Source of the DNA: Oscheius sp. JU75
Taxonomy: Eukaryota; Nematoda; Chromadorea; Rhabditida; Rhabditidae
DNA length: 64,000 nt
Assembly: GCA_037178855.1 (NCBI GenBank)
Contig: JASJZC010000006.1
Location: 124,001 to 188,000 of the forward strand
Reading direction: 5' to 3'
Under the pieces are notes generated by a model. It was given only the letters and a program-made list of their open reading frames with translations, was not told where the DNA came from and made no database searches. Shown here in pieces: positions 40,107-53,300 of the stretch (position 1 is its first letter; the number at the start of each line of letters is the position of its first letter). Made by a program: the position numbers and the translations under genes.

Positions 40107-41699
40107 ATGCTCCCTGGGTACCTCCTCCTCGTTCTTCTCCCTTTCACAGTGGCTGATTTTGCCATTGACAATGAGATTGTCGGAGAGCCCATGGTCGATT
40201 GCGAGGATAGCCTGGTCGGGCTTACCTTCAAAACCAAGAAGCCTTTTACTGGAAGAGTCTATGTACAGGTACGTACGAATGTTGTAACTGGATATATTCT
40301 GTTTTCAGGGCCTGTCCGACGATGATCGTTGTTCTAAGGCCTTTGTAGATAACAGGAACATGAGCAGGTTAGACAGAGCGACAGAGAAGCAGAGAGACAG
40401 AGGCTGAAAGACAGAGACTAGAGAACTTTTTAGAATGTCCATGGAAGTCCAGAGCGGAGCCTGTACCATGCAGAGGCACAGAGTCACAGGAAAGCTGGAG
40501 GGTCTAATGTTCTCCGTCACAATCGTCGTCTCTTTCCATGGAACCTTTGTGACCAAGGCTGACCGCGCCTACAGATGTATCTGCTTCTTCAGAAACCAGA
40601 AGACGTTGACCAATTCGATTCGTGGGTTTTGGTAATGTGATGCAATAATGGTTTATAGAGATCGGATCCCTTGGAACGACGGAGCTTCTGAACCCCATGG
40701 CTCCTCCTTCCTGTACCTATGATATTCGGAGTGGGTCACCCGAGGGACCACTTGTTGTGTAAGTGTTTTCGTTGTCTCTGTTTCTGTCTCTCTGTCTCTC
40801 CCGAACTAAACCATTTGCAGGGAAGGAAAGATTGGAGAGAAAATCTACCATATCTGGAAATGCGATGCTCCCGGCAAAGGCTTCCTAGTCCATTCTTGTC
40901 GCGTGACTGATGGTCGCGGCTTCCAATTCGATCTTCTCGACGTCGATGGTTGTGCCGTGGACCCTTCGATCCAGCCCGATTTGACCTATAATCAAGAGGC
41001 TAATACCGCCATCGCGGAAACCTACGGCTACAAGTTTAGTGACACCAATATTTTGAACTACGAATGCGTCGTCGAGGTATGAGACTTATCTTTGGAGTAA
41101 TGGGCTTTCAGATGTGTTCAAAGACCATGAACGAGTGCCAGGAGATGACTCCACCTGTATGTGATAGAGAAGGATCGGATCTGATGAAGAGAGTGCTGAA
41201 GAGGAAGAGAAGAAGCACCATGAAGATGATGCCGGGTGAGAGACAGACCGATAGACAGCGAGTCAGAGAGACCGAAGGACAGAAAGACAGAGAGAAAAAG
41301 AGACAGATAATGTTAGAGGAAGAGAAACAGAGACAGAGAGACGCTGTTCCAGAGTCCGGAACTGTCGAAGTGGCCGCCTCCATCAGTATGATGGACAGCA
41401 TGAACTCTTCTCTCCTCAAGGACGAATCCGTTCCCAGCTCCCTCGACCTAATGTCCGAAACCGAGGCCTCAACTCGAATTCCTCCCGGTTACGCTGTCTG
41501 TCTCAGTCACCTGACTCTCACCATAACCACCTCAGTTCTAACCATTTTGATCCTCGGCATAATCACATTGTCCTACTTCCTCTCCCGGGTCCACAAATAT
41601 TATTTCAATCACAAAAAGGCTGTCCATTTCGAGCAGCCGAAAGACGAGGCGATGGAGAAAAATGTGAGCAGTATCAGTGTCTCCAGTGCGACTATTTAA
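40107..41699 (+). CDS. ZP-domain cuticlin-like membrane protein (411 aa)
   Basis: Seven exons: 40,107-40,268; 40,309-40,367; 40,434-40,621; 40,659-40,758; 40,821-41,076; 41,112-41,235; 41,353-41,699. Total 411 aa. Signal peptide MLPGYLLLVLLPFTVA, then a zona pellucida domain typical of nematode cuticlins: VDCEDSLVGLTF, GRVYVQGLSDDDRC, APPSCTYDIRSG, CDAPGKGFLVHSCRV and DGCAVDPS. A basic site KRVLKRKRRS (furin-type cleavage) follows the ZP domain, then a Ser/Met-rich linker and a membrane helix TTSVLTILILGIITLSYF with a cytoplasmic tail. Such proteins are cleaved and polymerise in the cuticle or apical matrix. A TTTCTGTTCCAG just before the ATG could be a trans-splice acceptor. The stop codon is 42 bp from that of the receptor on the other strand. 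Confidence 0.88.
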
Positions 41700-41741
41700 T
41701 AAGAAAAACATGACCGTTCACGAGTACATTAATAAATATGA

Positions 41742-43007
41742 CTACTTGCTACCGTTATGGTCGTTCCCACTGGCGAAGTCGTCAATTTGGGTGGGACGCT
41801 TGCCAATCCACTGGAAAAGAATTCGATGTGAGAGAGACAGAGGGAAAGATAGCCAGATGAGACAGAGAGACAGGGAGACAGAGATAACAGTCGTTACTCA
41901 CCTGAAGGATCGCCTCTCTGTACTCTGTTATGAGTATAACAGTACTGATCGGATCCACAATCTGCGCCACTGAGATGAAGCTCCCACAGATCTGGATCAA
42001 ATCTTGCCACGGGATGTGAAACATGCTGAGCATAAAGGCACAAACAGCCGGCACGGCGTTGAATACCAATGGGAACAGTGTCTGGATAGTGAGAAGGATG
42101 TAGATGCGGTAGTGGATCAGATGTGCAGTGTAGCGGGTCTCCTTGATTTCATGGAGCTTCCTTCGGATTTTCAACCAGCAGTACAGTATGAATGATACTG
42201 TTAGGGAGGTGTAGATTGCGAAAGTGGCAAGGCAGCCGTACAGTGGATAGTTTGGAGATCCGTCCATCTGAAATCAGGACTATCTCCCTGTCTCTCTGAC
42301 TCTCGGCCTCTCTTTCTCTTTGTCCCTCTGTCTCTCGATCTCTTTGTCTCTTTGTCTCTTACTGAAAACGGAGCTCCTATGTAACCCTGAATGGCTAGAT
42401 CTTTGTGAGTCAGGTTCCATAGTAGCTCCCTGTAAAAATCGTCCGTCTCCTTGAAAGGATAGATGGTCACTGTAGTCATCATACAGATTGACCACAAAAC
42501 TACCGTAACCAGACTTGCAAAGAAAAGTCGCAGTTTGTACTTTGCGAACTGGTGTCTGAATGAGGTTTTTGCACTAACTTTATAAGTTGGTTCTCACCCA
42601 CTGATGACCGTCAGTCTGTAGGCGAAACACCAGCAAATAATGGCCATGTTGATGCAAAAGGTTCCGATGAAGACATAAATACAGAGGACCTGTCCCCATC
42701 TGGGTAGGAACGTGGCCGAACAAAAGTAGAGGTAGCCATTTGGGGGAACATGCCAAGACTAAAAAAAAGTTATCTGTCATTTTTTGGAGTACATACTCGA
42801 GAACAATATACGTCTTTGTTTCTCTATACTTACCCCAAGAGTCAAAGCCTGACTCATCGTATAAACCGCGGCACTGATAGTGTAGATCAAAATGAAATAT
42901 TTGTAACTTCCGAGTCGAGGAGTCTGAATCAGGGCAATCACTGGCACCGCAGCAATGTTTAGCACAGAGGCCAGGAGATTGAAGGTCAATTGGAAGTAGT
43001 CCAGCAT
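41742..43007 (-). CDS. Str/Srd-type seven-helix chemoreceptor (320 aa)
   Basis: Five exons: 42,834-43,007; 42,598-42,758; 42,363-42,555; 41,902-42,267; 41,742-41,810, joined to 320 aa. Seven hydrophobic segments are evident. Family-like features: IQTPRLGSYKYFILIYT in the first loop, a helix-3 region CINMAIICWCFAYRLTVISG followed by HQFAKYKLR, and the ending VDPISTVILITEYREAILQ, the DP..YR signature at helix 7 of the Str superfamily. It should be an odorant/chemosensory G-protein-coupled receptor. The start ATG (MLDYFQLTF) follows an acceptor, so a further 5' exon may exist. It converges with the ZP gene, 3' ends almost touching. Confidence 0.8.
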
Positions 43008-43564
43008 CGGAAGCACCTATGTAAAGTGAAGATCTTTGGATTAGGAGGATACCTTTTTTTGTGAAAAGTGATGCTGCTGACGTGATGGATCCAGAAAGAT
43101 AAAGCACGAGGGAATCTGGAATTCTTTGGGGATTGAAAAATAAGACCGTAAACAGCTAGGATACTTCTCTGAATAGAGATCGCACAGGGAAGAGGCTAGA
43201 CATTGAAAAAGACAGAGAGACAGATTCATTTCCAGTACAAAAAAGCTTGAACATCCAACTTTCAACAGAATCTTCATGAAAATGTGGGCTGATTAAAGCA
43301 TGCGCGAATATCACAGATTACTCCGAGAAGGAAATGAAGATTCCGATATGAGGAAAAGAAATAGCTTGGATAAACGTCATCGCGTACGTGTGCACTCCGT
43401 CGCATTGAATTTTTAATATATCCTGTACCGTATCACTCTACTACACAGAAAAGTAGGGTCCGACAGGTGGTATTCTATTCTCACTGTCCTGACCGATTCG
43501 AATACAGAAGGCTCCAAGGATAGTGAAATCAAATTGTTTCAGAGACACAGACAGACAGAGACTG

Positions 43565-43618
<54 letters not shown>

Positions 43619-46212
43619 GCATGGTACTCCGCTTTCTACTAGTCCTTTTCCTTGTCAACTGAGCTCACTGTCATTGTCTCCTTGTCCGCTCTCCAGAATC
43701 AGACTCCCCTCTCCAGTCAGTCAAGGCCATTTATGCATGATGCCTCTCTCCTGCTCGTTTTTTGTTCGAATACGACTTGCATATGAAAACAGGTCTCTCC
43801 TTCTCTCCTGGCCTCCACTTTTTGAAATTGAATTCTTCCACGAGACACAGGGACGCCTCACTGGCATTAGTTTCGTTGCACGAACGCTGTCCTTTCTCCG
43901 ACTGCTCATTTCCTTCTTTTAGCGAGGGAAAGGGAGAGAAAGAAGGAGAACCTCTCACTCTTCCATTTTAAGCTATGACACTGCCTGCTAATTGGCAAGG
44001 CTCTCCGTTCTTCAGAGTTTTCTAGTAGTGAGAATGAAAGTATCTGCCCCTCTGTCTTCCTGTCTATTTTTCTATCTCTCTGTCTCTATCTCTCCATCCC
44101 TATAACTCTCTGTCTCTTTGTCACTCTGTGTCTCCGTCTCTCTCGTCTGTTTACACCGACAAACTAAGCCAATTTTTGCAAATGAGCTTGATCTACTGTA
44201 TTGCTGAATGAGGACATTCGCTCCGTCTTCAGTAAAACCGAAACTCTGATTTTGAAGACGAGACCGTTGACAGGCGGTTCAAATTAGTGTTAGGAAGAAG
44301 CTTCCGGAATATTTTAATTGAATTTTGAATTCCCACAGGTGTCGAAGCTTTTGCCCAACTAGGCTCTTAGAGGACTTATGATTCTGACCCCAATTTTGTC
44401 TTTCTTTCATTTCTTATACCAGGTTTGACTGCTGCCTGTACTGCAATGTTGCGCTGCAAGAGACAAATGAATGGTTTTGGCTCGGAGGTTAAGACCACGG
44501 AACTCGTTTGAAGAGGGCTCTTAATCAACCTGAAGCTCTTCGGGACTCTCTGTTCCCTGTGCCCAGCTCACTTACCCTTTCATGTCCTTTCAACTTTCCT
44601 TTTCGTCATCGCGTGTCCTCTCGAAATTAAGCATGAGGACTGCGACATACAATAAAAATCAGTGCAGTACCCTCTCTTTAGGTCTCTGGAGCCATTATTT
44701 TCAAGAAAGCCCCCACTCTATTAGCTGCCGAGATTTACTGACTACATTCGAGTTCGATCAGGCGCATAAAATATGAATTGGGCGGCTTAGGATGAGGGCC
44801 AATCTTCTCGCTAACTTGTCTTCAGATCCTGTCTCTGTCCCTAATTCTCCTCCAAGAAAGTAGCGGAAATAATAGTCCTACACTTCCTCCTCCCCAATAT
44901 TATCGTCTCCCATCTTCTGCTCAAGTTACATACATTCCCACGGCCTTGAGGATGAGCTTCCACCGAAAAACTTCCAGCACCCCGACCCTCTCTCGCCCGT
45001 AATAGCTGTTAAACGTTTACGATCTCGTTACCGGGCTCTTCTTCCGTAATCTAGGCCCTGCAATTAGTAGCCGTTTGCACTTTCAAAGTTTTCTTCTGGA
45101 CTTGTAAGAACTCTTCTCGGCCGATGAGTAGTAGGACAAGATTACTTTTTTGAATGGCTGTCCTCAAGGGACAAGAGGTTTTTACGTGTTTTCTGATTCC
45201 CAGTCCTCAGTAGTACTAGATTCTTGATGTATTTTCTTTCAGATTCTGTGTGACGACTCAGTTTTATCCCACTATTTCGTCAAATCGTAGCTCTCAGATT
45301 CCTGGAACTGTTAGAGTTATCAGCGATCGAATGCCACTCTTACACTTATTCTCTGTCACCCTGTCAACCAGCCCGGCTCGACAAGATACCAGTGGCTTAC
45401 GCTCCGGTCGAAGCGATTCAGTGCTCGTTTTGTAACTTGTAGCGTTTGACTCTCTTCTACGTGTCTTGTCAACTCTAATCTAGGATAACACTTGACAGAA
45501 AATCCACAGATATCTGGTGAAGAGCTATTCCAGATTAGTGTTGAGCTGTGTAACAGGCACCTTATGAAATTGTAAAGGTAGAATCTTATGGACAAGCAAT
45601 TCCCTTACGTTAATGACACTGATACTACTAGTTAACAGAGGAGCCGTCCTTTTGCGTTCAGTTTGCATTAACAGCTTTGTAATAACACAAAACTCCCAGT
45701 GGCTTTGGAACAAAAGCCAAGTTCTAGAGCGCACCCAAAGTTGACTTGCCACCCAATTTAGGCAATAACTGTTTCTGAACGACACAAAGTTTGGACAACA
45801 TAATTTGCTTGCTTCTTTTTCGTGGCCACGGACAAAAACAAACATTTGAACAGAGTCTGCCACAGAAACCATCGCGCTTTAGATAGTAGAGATACTGTAT
45901 TTCGGTACACAACTACTTTTTGGTAATAGTAATTACCTTCAAAAACTTGTAACATGTGTGATTGAAAATTTTTTGCATATTTCATAGAAGAACAAGAAAA
46001 TGTTTCTAAACGATGGGGGCTCTATGAATACTTCTTATTAAATGACCACTTTTTTCTTCTTTCCATTTTGTCAAAAAAACTAGCTTTTTCAGGATCAAAA
46101 GCCAATCAGAAAGAGTGTAGTCGTTTTCAACACTGCCTCTCTAAAGAAAAGGAGAAGAGAGTGCCGAGCACATACACATTTTTGGTTGAGGGAGACAGAG
46201 AGTCGAGAGTAA
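43008..46212. other. Long intergenic stretch
   Basis: I see no supported gene on either strand in 3.2 kb. Contents: short CTCTGTCTC tracts at 44,050-44,140 and the CT microsatellite. Frames present are short and lack signal peptides, domains or splice partners. Confidence 0.55.
43565..43614. repeat. (CT)n microsatellite
   Basis: An almost perfect CT dinucleotide run of about 48-50 bp. Confidence 0.95.
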
Positions 46213-49200
46213 ATGCAGGGCTCGATAGCCGAAAGAGTGCTGAGGAAGGCGGAGGGCCGAGAGGAGTCTTTGGACCAAGTCGACAGCCAGAGCAGCCTCG
46301 AGCAGCAGCCGACTAGGGACCCCCTTGTGCATCTGCCAAGAAAAGCTGCTCTCAGGGTCTTGGAACAGCTCAGTCTCTACGATAGGACACGGTGAGTCGT
46401 CTTTTTTCTGCTGGCCCAAGTTCTACTAAATTCTCAGAACCGAGAGATAGCGTTATAAAAAGACTGAGAGACTGAGGGTCTAAGAGACAGCATATCGAGG
46501 GACAGAGAGAAAGAAAGTCTCTTCCAAAACACTCTTTCCAATTACAATCGGAGTACACCAGTTCTCTCTCGCATTGTTGTTTTGTGCACTGAGGCGTAAG
46601 TCAGTCGAAGAGAGCGAGGGTCGAAAGACGCGGAAGGCTGTCGTCCTTACTACACTAATCGACTTCCTTGCTCAATTTTTCATTACATCTCAACATCATT
46701 TTGTGTCTGGGTCCTATTTCTAGCGGTTTGAGGAGAGGAAAAAAGTGGTCGCAATGTCCTCTCTTTGGGGTACATTGTTTATGAAACTTTTTTGGCCACT
46801 CCTCTTCTTCACTGCTTGCTAATCCTAGATGTCTAGCAACTATACAACACAAAATTTCTCTCTGTCTCTTTATCTCTCTATCCATTTCCTCAACTTCCCC
46901 TCAGGTCCCACTACTCTATTTCTATTTCCGTCTCCCTTTCTCAGATGGCTCCCCGCTCATGTTTCAAATGGGAGCCACTTATGCAAAAACGTGTCAACAC
47001 TGCACTCGAACCCACCCTCCTCCCGATTTCGGCACCTCAAGGCGTCGAATGCATTAAATTGGCAACAGCTGTTGCGAGCCAATAGGTCTTGGGACCCTCG
47101 TTGTGTATTCAGTTTTCTCTGAAAGATCCTTCTTTTCCTGTTTTCTGTATCTACAATTGCTTTTGACACGCCAACTCGATCCACTCTTCGTAAAGCTCCG
47201 GAAGTTTCCTGCCTTCCGATCCAAATCGCAGTCAAAGAACTTCCACCCTCGCTGCCGAGATAACCATTCCGAGCCATATCTCTTTCTCCAAAAGATTTCC
47301 CCTGGGTGTCTCCGAGAGGACTACGGAAATCTCGCCGCCTTTTCTAGGCGCTTAGCAATGGAGGTTGCCAAAAATGGAGTCAATACATAAAAGGGAGGGG
47401 CAAGACCACTGACTAAGAAACGCCACTGACTACGAAATGTCCTCCTGACTACTAGCGGTTCTGGAGACAGGGAGAGAGAGAAACAGAGAGACAGGGACCT
47501 TTCCAGTTCCGCCTAACAATCTCATCGAGCTTCCCTCTTCCGGGTTCTCTTTCCCCCATGCGGATAACGAGAATTATAACTTTGTTTCAGTATATGTTTC
47601 CTGTCTCTGTCTCTCTCCCTCCCATATTGCGCTTGTATACGACCAGACATTCCGGCATAAATTATGGGGCGTCGTTTTTAAAGAGAGAGAGAGGAGGGGG
47701 TGGATGACTGACTGACTCTGACGATGATCGCAGCCTCTCTCGTACTCTCTGTCTCTGGAAAACTTATTCCAAAGATCCTCCCCGTTCCCTCTTCCTCTAT
47801 CATTATTCAAAATTTTTCGGTTCCTCCTTTTTAAGCCCCCTTTTCGCACTCTTGTTATACTTTGTCTTCGTCACAGGGAATCCCGCCCAGGCCTCTTGAA
47901 GGCATCCACGCCCCTTCCTTCTTGTTTGGAGAAGTTCCTTTGTTTTCCCAGACAATTCTTTTTCTCATAGCCTTTTTGTGGTAGTTTCTCTGGAAGCAGG
48001 AAGTTCGACATAACTTTTTTGAGGGCATCGGGAGAGAAAAGAGAGCAGCTGTTTGTGAGGGTACAACCACTAAAATTCGAAACTTTCGGCTATTTGGAAG
48101 TTAAAGACTCTCTCTGTCGTTCTGTCTCTCTGTCCCTCTGTCCCTGTCTCTATGCCATTCTGTCTCTCTGTCTGTCAGTATCTCATACCGTAACCCTACA
48201 CCCTATAAAAAGCTCTCATTGTGCTTTGGAAACCAATTGGTCTCCTAGACCCTGAGTGCCAGAGAGGGAGGGTTCTGGTTGTGTCCTAATTCAGTTATCC
48301 GGGTCCCGGGATCCAAGCTATTGCGTTTTTCTTTCGTCCTCTTCCGATCACTGTAAGCTAAAAAAACTGATTCCAGGCTCGAACGCGTGAACAAGACTTG
48401 GCGCCACTTGGCCATGGATGCTACCCGATATGAAACGAAGCCCGTCTGGGTCTATGTCATCTTCCGCAAGAACCACTGCTCTGGTCATGAGAAAATGACA
48501 GTCAATATTAGCTTCGATGGTCCAATCTTTTGGAACCGGCAGGTCGCCTACATCTACTGTTGTAGCTGTCATTTTGAGGAACATGAGGTGGGTTTTGTCA
48601 CTGTCTCTCTGTCCATGAATCAAATTTTGAATCAGACACTTCCTCGAAGTTCTCAAACAAAAGCTCTATTCATAAAAGAGGTCTATTTGGTACCACTAGG
48701 CTAACAATTTGTCCCAATTTGGGAAGCTCTCATGGTAAACACGTAGCTATGTTCAACCCTTTGAGGGTACTGTATCACTGGGAGCTAAGATAGGTTGTGT
48801 CGATTCATTCACACCCTCAAGATCTGATTTCTCTAGGGGGTCGGGAAGGGCATGATTGGTTGCATCGACTCCCAAAAGAGAGATACCAAATGCTAGGGCA
48901 TTGTTCAGTTAGTTTAGAGATACTCTTCAGGCAGTTTGACCTCTCGAACAGGTCCTGGCTCTCAAACCGTCTGAACCAGACTTGCTGTCTCTCTGGGCTT
49001 GACACATAGCCAGAGCTCTAAGAGATCATAGAGAGTCATGGAACTCTCTTACTCTCGACTGACTTATCCTTTAGATTGCTGCACACGGTATCTGTTTTCT
49101 CGACTCTCGACCCATAGTCTTCATTTAGTCGACACTTTATAGTCACCCCTGTCTGTTTTTAGACTGTTCAAGATCAAGCTCTCCAAAAATAACATCACCC

Positions 49201-50104
49201 TCTCTTGCTCTGGTCTCTGAAACCTTGGGTGACACGGCCCATTAATCACTTCAGCAAGATTTTTTGTCCAGATAATACGATTGTTTTGTGGGCGTGTACG
49301 CGCCCCAGGGGAAATTATACGGAGCAAAAAGCGCAGTGAGGGTCACCACAGTTAAGAGATACTCTTCCTGGTCCCTCCAACTCAGATTTGATGTCCTCAG
49401 TGGGTAATTTCCCCTGGGAGAGGGACTCAGTCTGATGACGACATCGATATCCTGACCATTTTCAGGCTCCGTTGATGGCCATCTTAAACAAGTTTGAGCA
49501 GAGAGTCGAGAGAGTGTGTTTGGTGGATAAGCCGGTCGACTACCCCTTCTTACCGGACACGCTCTTCAGCTACATGGCCAGGAATATGCCGAAACTTCAG
49601 GTTAGAGGAACAGGGAGACAGGGAAACAAAGAGACAGAGAGAAAGAGGGACGATAGAAATAAACACATAGAGACAGAAAGACAGAGACATAGACATATAG
49701 AGATATAGAGAGAGACAGAGACAAAACTAACCTTCCACTTTCAGTTCATCTACCTCCGCGAACTCGATCTGGAAAAGATCAACCGTGGAACAGTCGTCGA
49801 GCTGGCCGCTCATAAGGCCCTGAAGAAGGTCATCGTTCACGGCTGTCGGAACTATGAAGTCCTGGAAGATTTCCGCAGTCTACCGCAGCTCCTAGTTGTC
49901 CGGGGAGAGATTCTTGGGCTGAAGGTGAGTACAGAGACAGAGATAGAGAGAGACCCACTCTATCAGGCAATGCTCGGCGACTTCGAGGACTACGCCGGAA
50001 CCAATGGCTCCACCGGCTCACAGCCTTCCTCTTCCTCCAGTGACATCGCCACTGACGAAGTCACAGAACAGATGAAATCCGTCGAGGTGTCCACCGGTCA
50101 CTAA
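46213..50104 (+). CDS. F-box protein with leucine-rich-repeat-like C-terminus (280 aa)
   Basis: Five exons: 46,213-46,391; 48,377-48,587; 49,466-49,600; 49,745-49,924; 49,967-50,104. The junction of exons 1 and 2 completes an F-box at about residues 35-75: DPLVHLPRKAALRVLEQLSL then LERVNKTWRHLAM, i.e. LP...L..L...D...L..V.K.W. The rest (YLRELDLEKINRG, VVELAAHKALKKVIVHGCRN, RSLPQLLVVRGE) looks like degenerate leucine-rich repeats that would bind a target. Such proteins recruit substrates to SCF (Skp1-cullin) ubiquitin ligases. The tail is Ser/Thr-rich. Intron 1 is 1,985 bp, far longer than most here, and may hold regulatory DNA. A Met-less upstream extension is open but has no recognised domain. 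Confidence 0.72.
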
Positions 50105-50394
50105 TTGTTATTTCTATGATCTTCTCTCACTATTACTCCGGCTCAGCCCAATCTTTCCCCCGATCCAATTTCTCGTTATTTTCTACGTGTTAGTACATGC
50201 CAGCAGCCCTCGAAAGTATGAACGCTGTGCGTTTTCTGAACGAATAAGCCCCCATTGCCTGTTCTTGGATCTCAAAACTGTCTGCAGACTTCAATAAATA
50301 CCTATTTATGCATTTTGGGAGCTGGAGAAAAGAGCATAGATAGCTGGATCGAAAAAAAGATGAGCGAAATAATGGAAATGAATAGCCGAAAAGT
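50105..50394. other. Convergent spacer between the F-box gene and dyci-1
   Basis: 3' ends of both genes; AATAAA at about 50,293 (plus) can serve the F-box gene. Confidence 0.45.
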
Positions 50395-53300
50395 TTAGTT
50401 CTTCTTTGCCGAAAGAGCTCCTCCGCCTGCCAACGCGGCTACATTCGACTGCGTTCCCTTGTTCGGAGCCATGAGTGTGTACTGTTCTTGGGTCTCGTCC
50501 TCCTCAGCCTGCTTCTTAACCTCGGCCAGAACCCTAAAAATCAATTTTACCAACCCGGGAATCGAATGAGCTCCCTGTAGTAGGGGCTCTAACCGACTGA
50601 GCCATGCGGGCAAAAGGCGCACCAAACTTCCCAGAGATAGACATACCTTGCAAAGTGAGTGAATTCCTTGTTCTGGACGGAGTAGAGATTCTCGTGGGTA
50701 TCGTAGACGTAGAGTTCTCCCTTGCTGTCCCCCACGCAGAGTTTACGTCCTGAAAATTGCTAGTAGAGGATTTGTGAGCCGTGTTTGTCCATCACGTAGA
50801 TATTGATTCTACGGCAAGTACTGTTTGCCCAGAGTGGCGAGAGACAATGAGAGGATAATTGTTGACTAGTTGGGCAGACTGTTACAGGCGTTTTTTTTTT
50901 ACAGGAACAGGAAGCATTAGTGTTTTTTAAAGCTGTAGAAACAGGTTATAATTTGGTTTTTTTTTGACCAGAAAAAAAAATAAAAAGGCTTCTCCGTTTC
51001 TCTTTCTCACTGACTCTCTTTCTCTGTCCTTCTGCCTTGTCTGACTTTCTGACTCTCTGTCTCTCTATATCTCTGTCCCTCTGTCTGATTCACAACTGCT
51101 CCCCCATCCCTTCGAACAGAGGGCCACAGAAGGGAAGAGAGAGATTACATTACACTCCCCTCCCGGTCATTGAATATGCATTATCTCGCCTCATTCAGCC
51201 CAACTGTTACCATTGTAATAGCATAAAAACATGAGGAAAAACAAACGTACCGTCTTCAGACCAAGCCAATTTCTTCAGCGTCGCGTCCCCCTTCGTGACA
51301 TCGAGTGTGAGGACGGGATTCTCAATCGTCTCGTTCAGATTCCATAGCAGGAGCTGAAATAAAGTTCTCATGAAAATGAATTTGGGGTAGGAACATACCA
51401 ATCCCCTGAAGTCGATGGAGGCAAAGACGGCCGGATGCACTGGGCTCCATTTGACGTCGACGACGACGTCTTCGTGACTCTCGAAGCTGATGCTCAGCAT
51501 TGGGTCCTTGCTGCTCCAAAGCTTGATGCTCCAGTCGCTGCTCGCTGTGAGGAAGAGATGACTAAAGTCGACGGCTCCCGGGGCCAGATGTGCGTGGACG
51601 GCCAGAACTGGACCTTGATGTCCTAAATTAGCGTACCTTCAGTAGTAGTAAAGAGTCTACAAACCTCCGAATTCCCTAGTGGCCTGGATAGCATGTCCTC
51701 CCACACTGTTCTTGTTGAACATGTAGACTTTCCCGTCTTCGGAACCGACCATAAAGATATCCGGATCGTCGGAAGAGAAAGAGACGGAGAGGGTTGGAAC
51801 CTGAAATGAGGCTATTCTTCGAAAATAACTAGGAAAAACTCACGGGTCTTGTCGTGACGGTGTGTAGATCCTTGCTCAAGGACGGCTGGGCCAGGTTCTC
51901 GATGTTCCAGAAACAGACCTTGCCTTCGGAGCTGACAGAGCACTAAACGATTTTACTGTCAGAGAGAAAGTGTAACAGAGAGACAGAGAGACAGAGTCAC
52001 TGAGAGACAGGGACAAAGTACAGAAAGACTGACCACTCCATGAGAGTTGCGAGTTCCTACTACGTTGAGATTGAAGATGGGCTGGGTATGGGTATGACTC
52101 GTCAGAGGGCTCTGAAAAGAAACTACTATAATCAAAGCACAGTTCTCTTACCTTATTGACCGGGGTCTTTTTCGTGACAATCCTATAGTCCCAGACTACG
52201 ATCTGTCCCGAATAGCAGCCGGCCAGGATCAGGTGCTGATGGAAGTAGGCGAAAGTGACAGAGGTTAGGCGCGAATTGCTATGGTACATGTATCTGAAGA
52301 TGCCTTTGAAACGAAAAAAATGATGGGAACATACTCAGGAGACTCCATCTTGCTGTGTGTGTTCCAGACACAGACGAGACCGGGCGCCTTCTGTGGCTGC
52401 TCGGGATCCGCATCGTAGGCCACAACCACAAACTCCTTGTGGAGTCTGCCACAGCTGATTCCGACTACTGACCTGAAATATTGGTAGTGGGGGAGACTGT
52501 GGTACGGATACGGTGCAATAGACTAGAAGTTGAAGTAAGACCAAACCCCTACCTATTTTCTGTCCATTGAGGCTCCTTATAAACAAAGAACAAGGTCAAA
52601 AGTTCGTCATTCTGGGCTTGATACATCGTCGTGTCCAGCGAGTAGTCCACGAGATACTTGTCCTGGACTCCGGACAACATCCTCTCCATGTTTTTCGAGG
52701 CGGTGTGGAAGAAATGCTGGAAATCGGTCCTGCCAACAATCTGGTTCTTCTCCTCCTCGCTGAACTCCCTCGGTGGCTCCAGCTTCTTCTCCTCGACTGC
52801 GGGCTCCTGGGTCTCCGCCACGCCACGAGCCCGGAAATAGTTGGGGAGCAGCTGGGCGAAATCGTCAGTCAGAGGGCTCTCCAGCTCGTGACTGTGTGTC
52901 CTTCCGCGGAAGGTGTCCATGCCCATGTCGTCGTCAAAGTCAAACTCTTGGCTCCCCAGCGAGAATTCACGATCTGGCACGCGGTCCTCGTCTGTCTGGA
53001 TGGATTTCGAGTATTGGACCTAAAGGACGAGGGTTGGGGAGAAGGAATAAGCGAAAAATACCATGTCCTTGACCGGCACGATAATCGAGGAGACCTTGGT
53101 CAGCTCGAGACTAAGATTCCGGGAGCCAACGACTTCAGAGCTCATCGCGGTGTCTGCTGCCGAAGAGGATGTCGGTCGGGTCTAAAAATGAAATGACTAT
53201 GATGATTGATTTTCGTGACAAGAGGTCAGCTAATTCCATACAAATTTTAGCGCCTATTTCTGGCGGAGGGCACTGAAAGAGTCTGAATAAAAACCTACAT

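Noticed and set aside
43565-43614. CRISPR-like or phage-like structure
   Set aside because: The only strongly periodic locus is a plain CT microsatellite; the genome is eukaryotic and no spacer-repeat array exists.
43674-45912. Several 60-115-codon frames in the long gene-poor stretch
   Set aside because: None has a signal peptide, known motif or credible splice continuation.
52567-53196. 209-codon plus-strand frame
   Set aside because: Antisense shadow of dyci-1 exons 4-5, which are well supported on the other strand.
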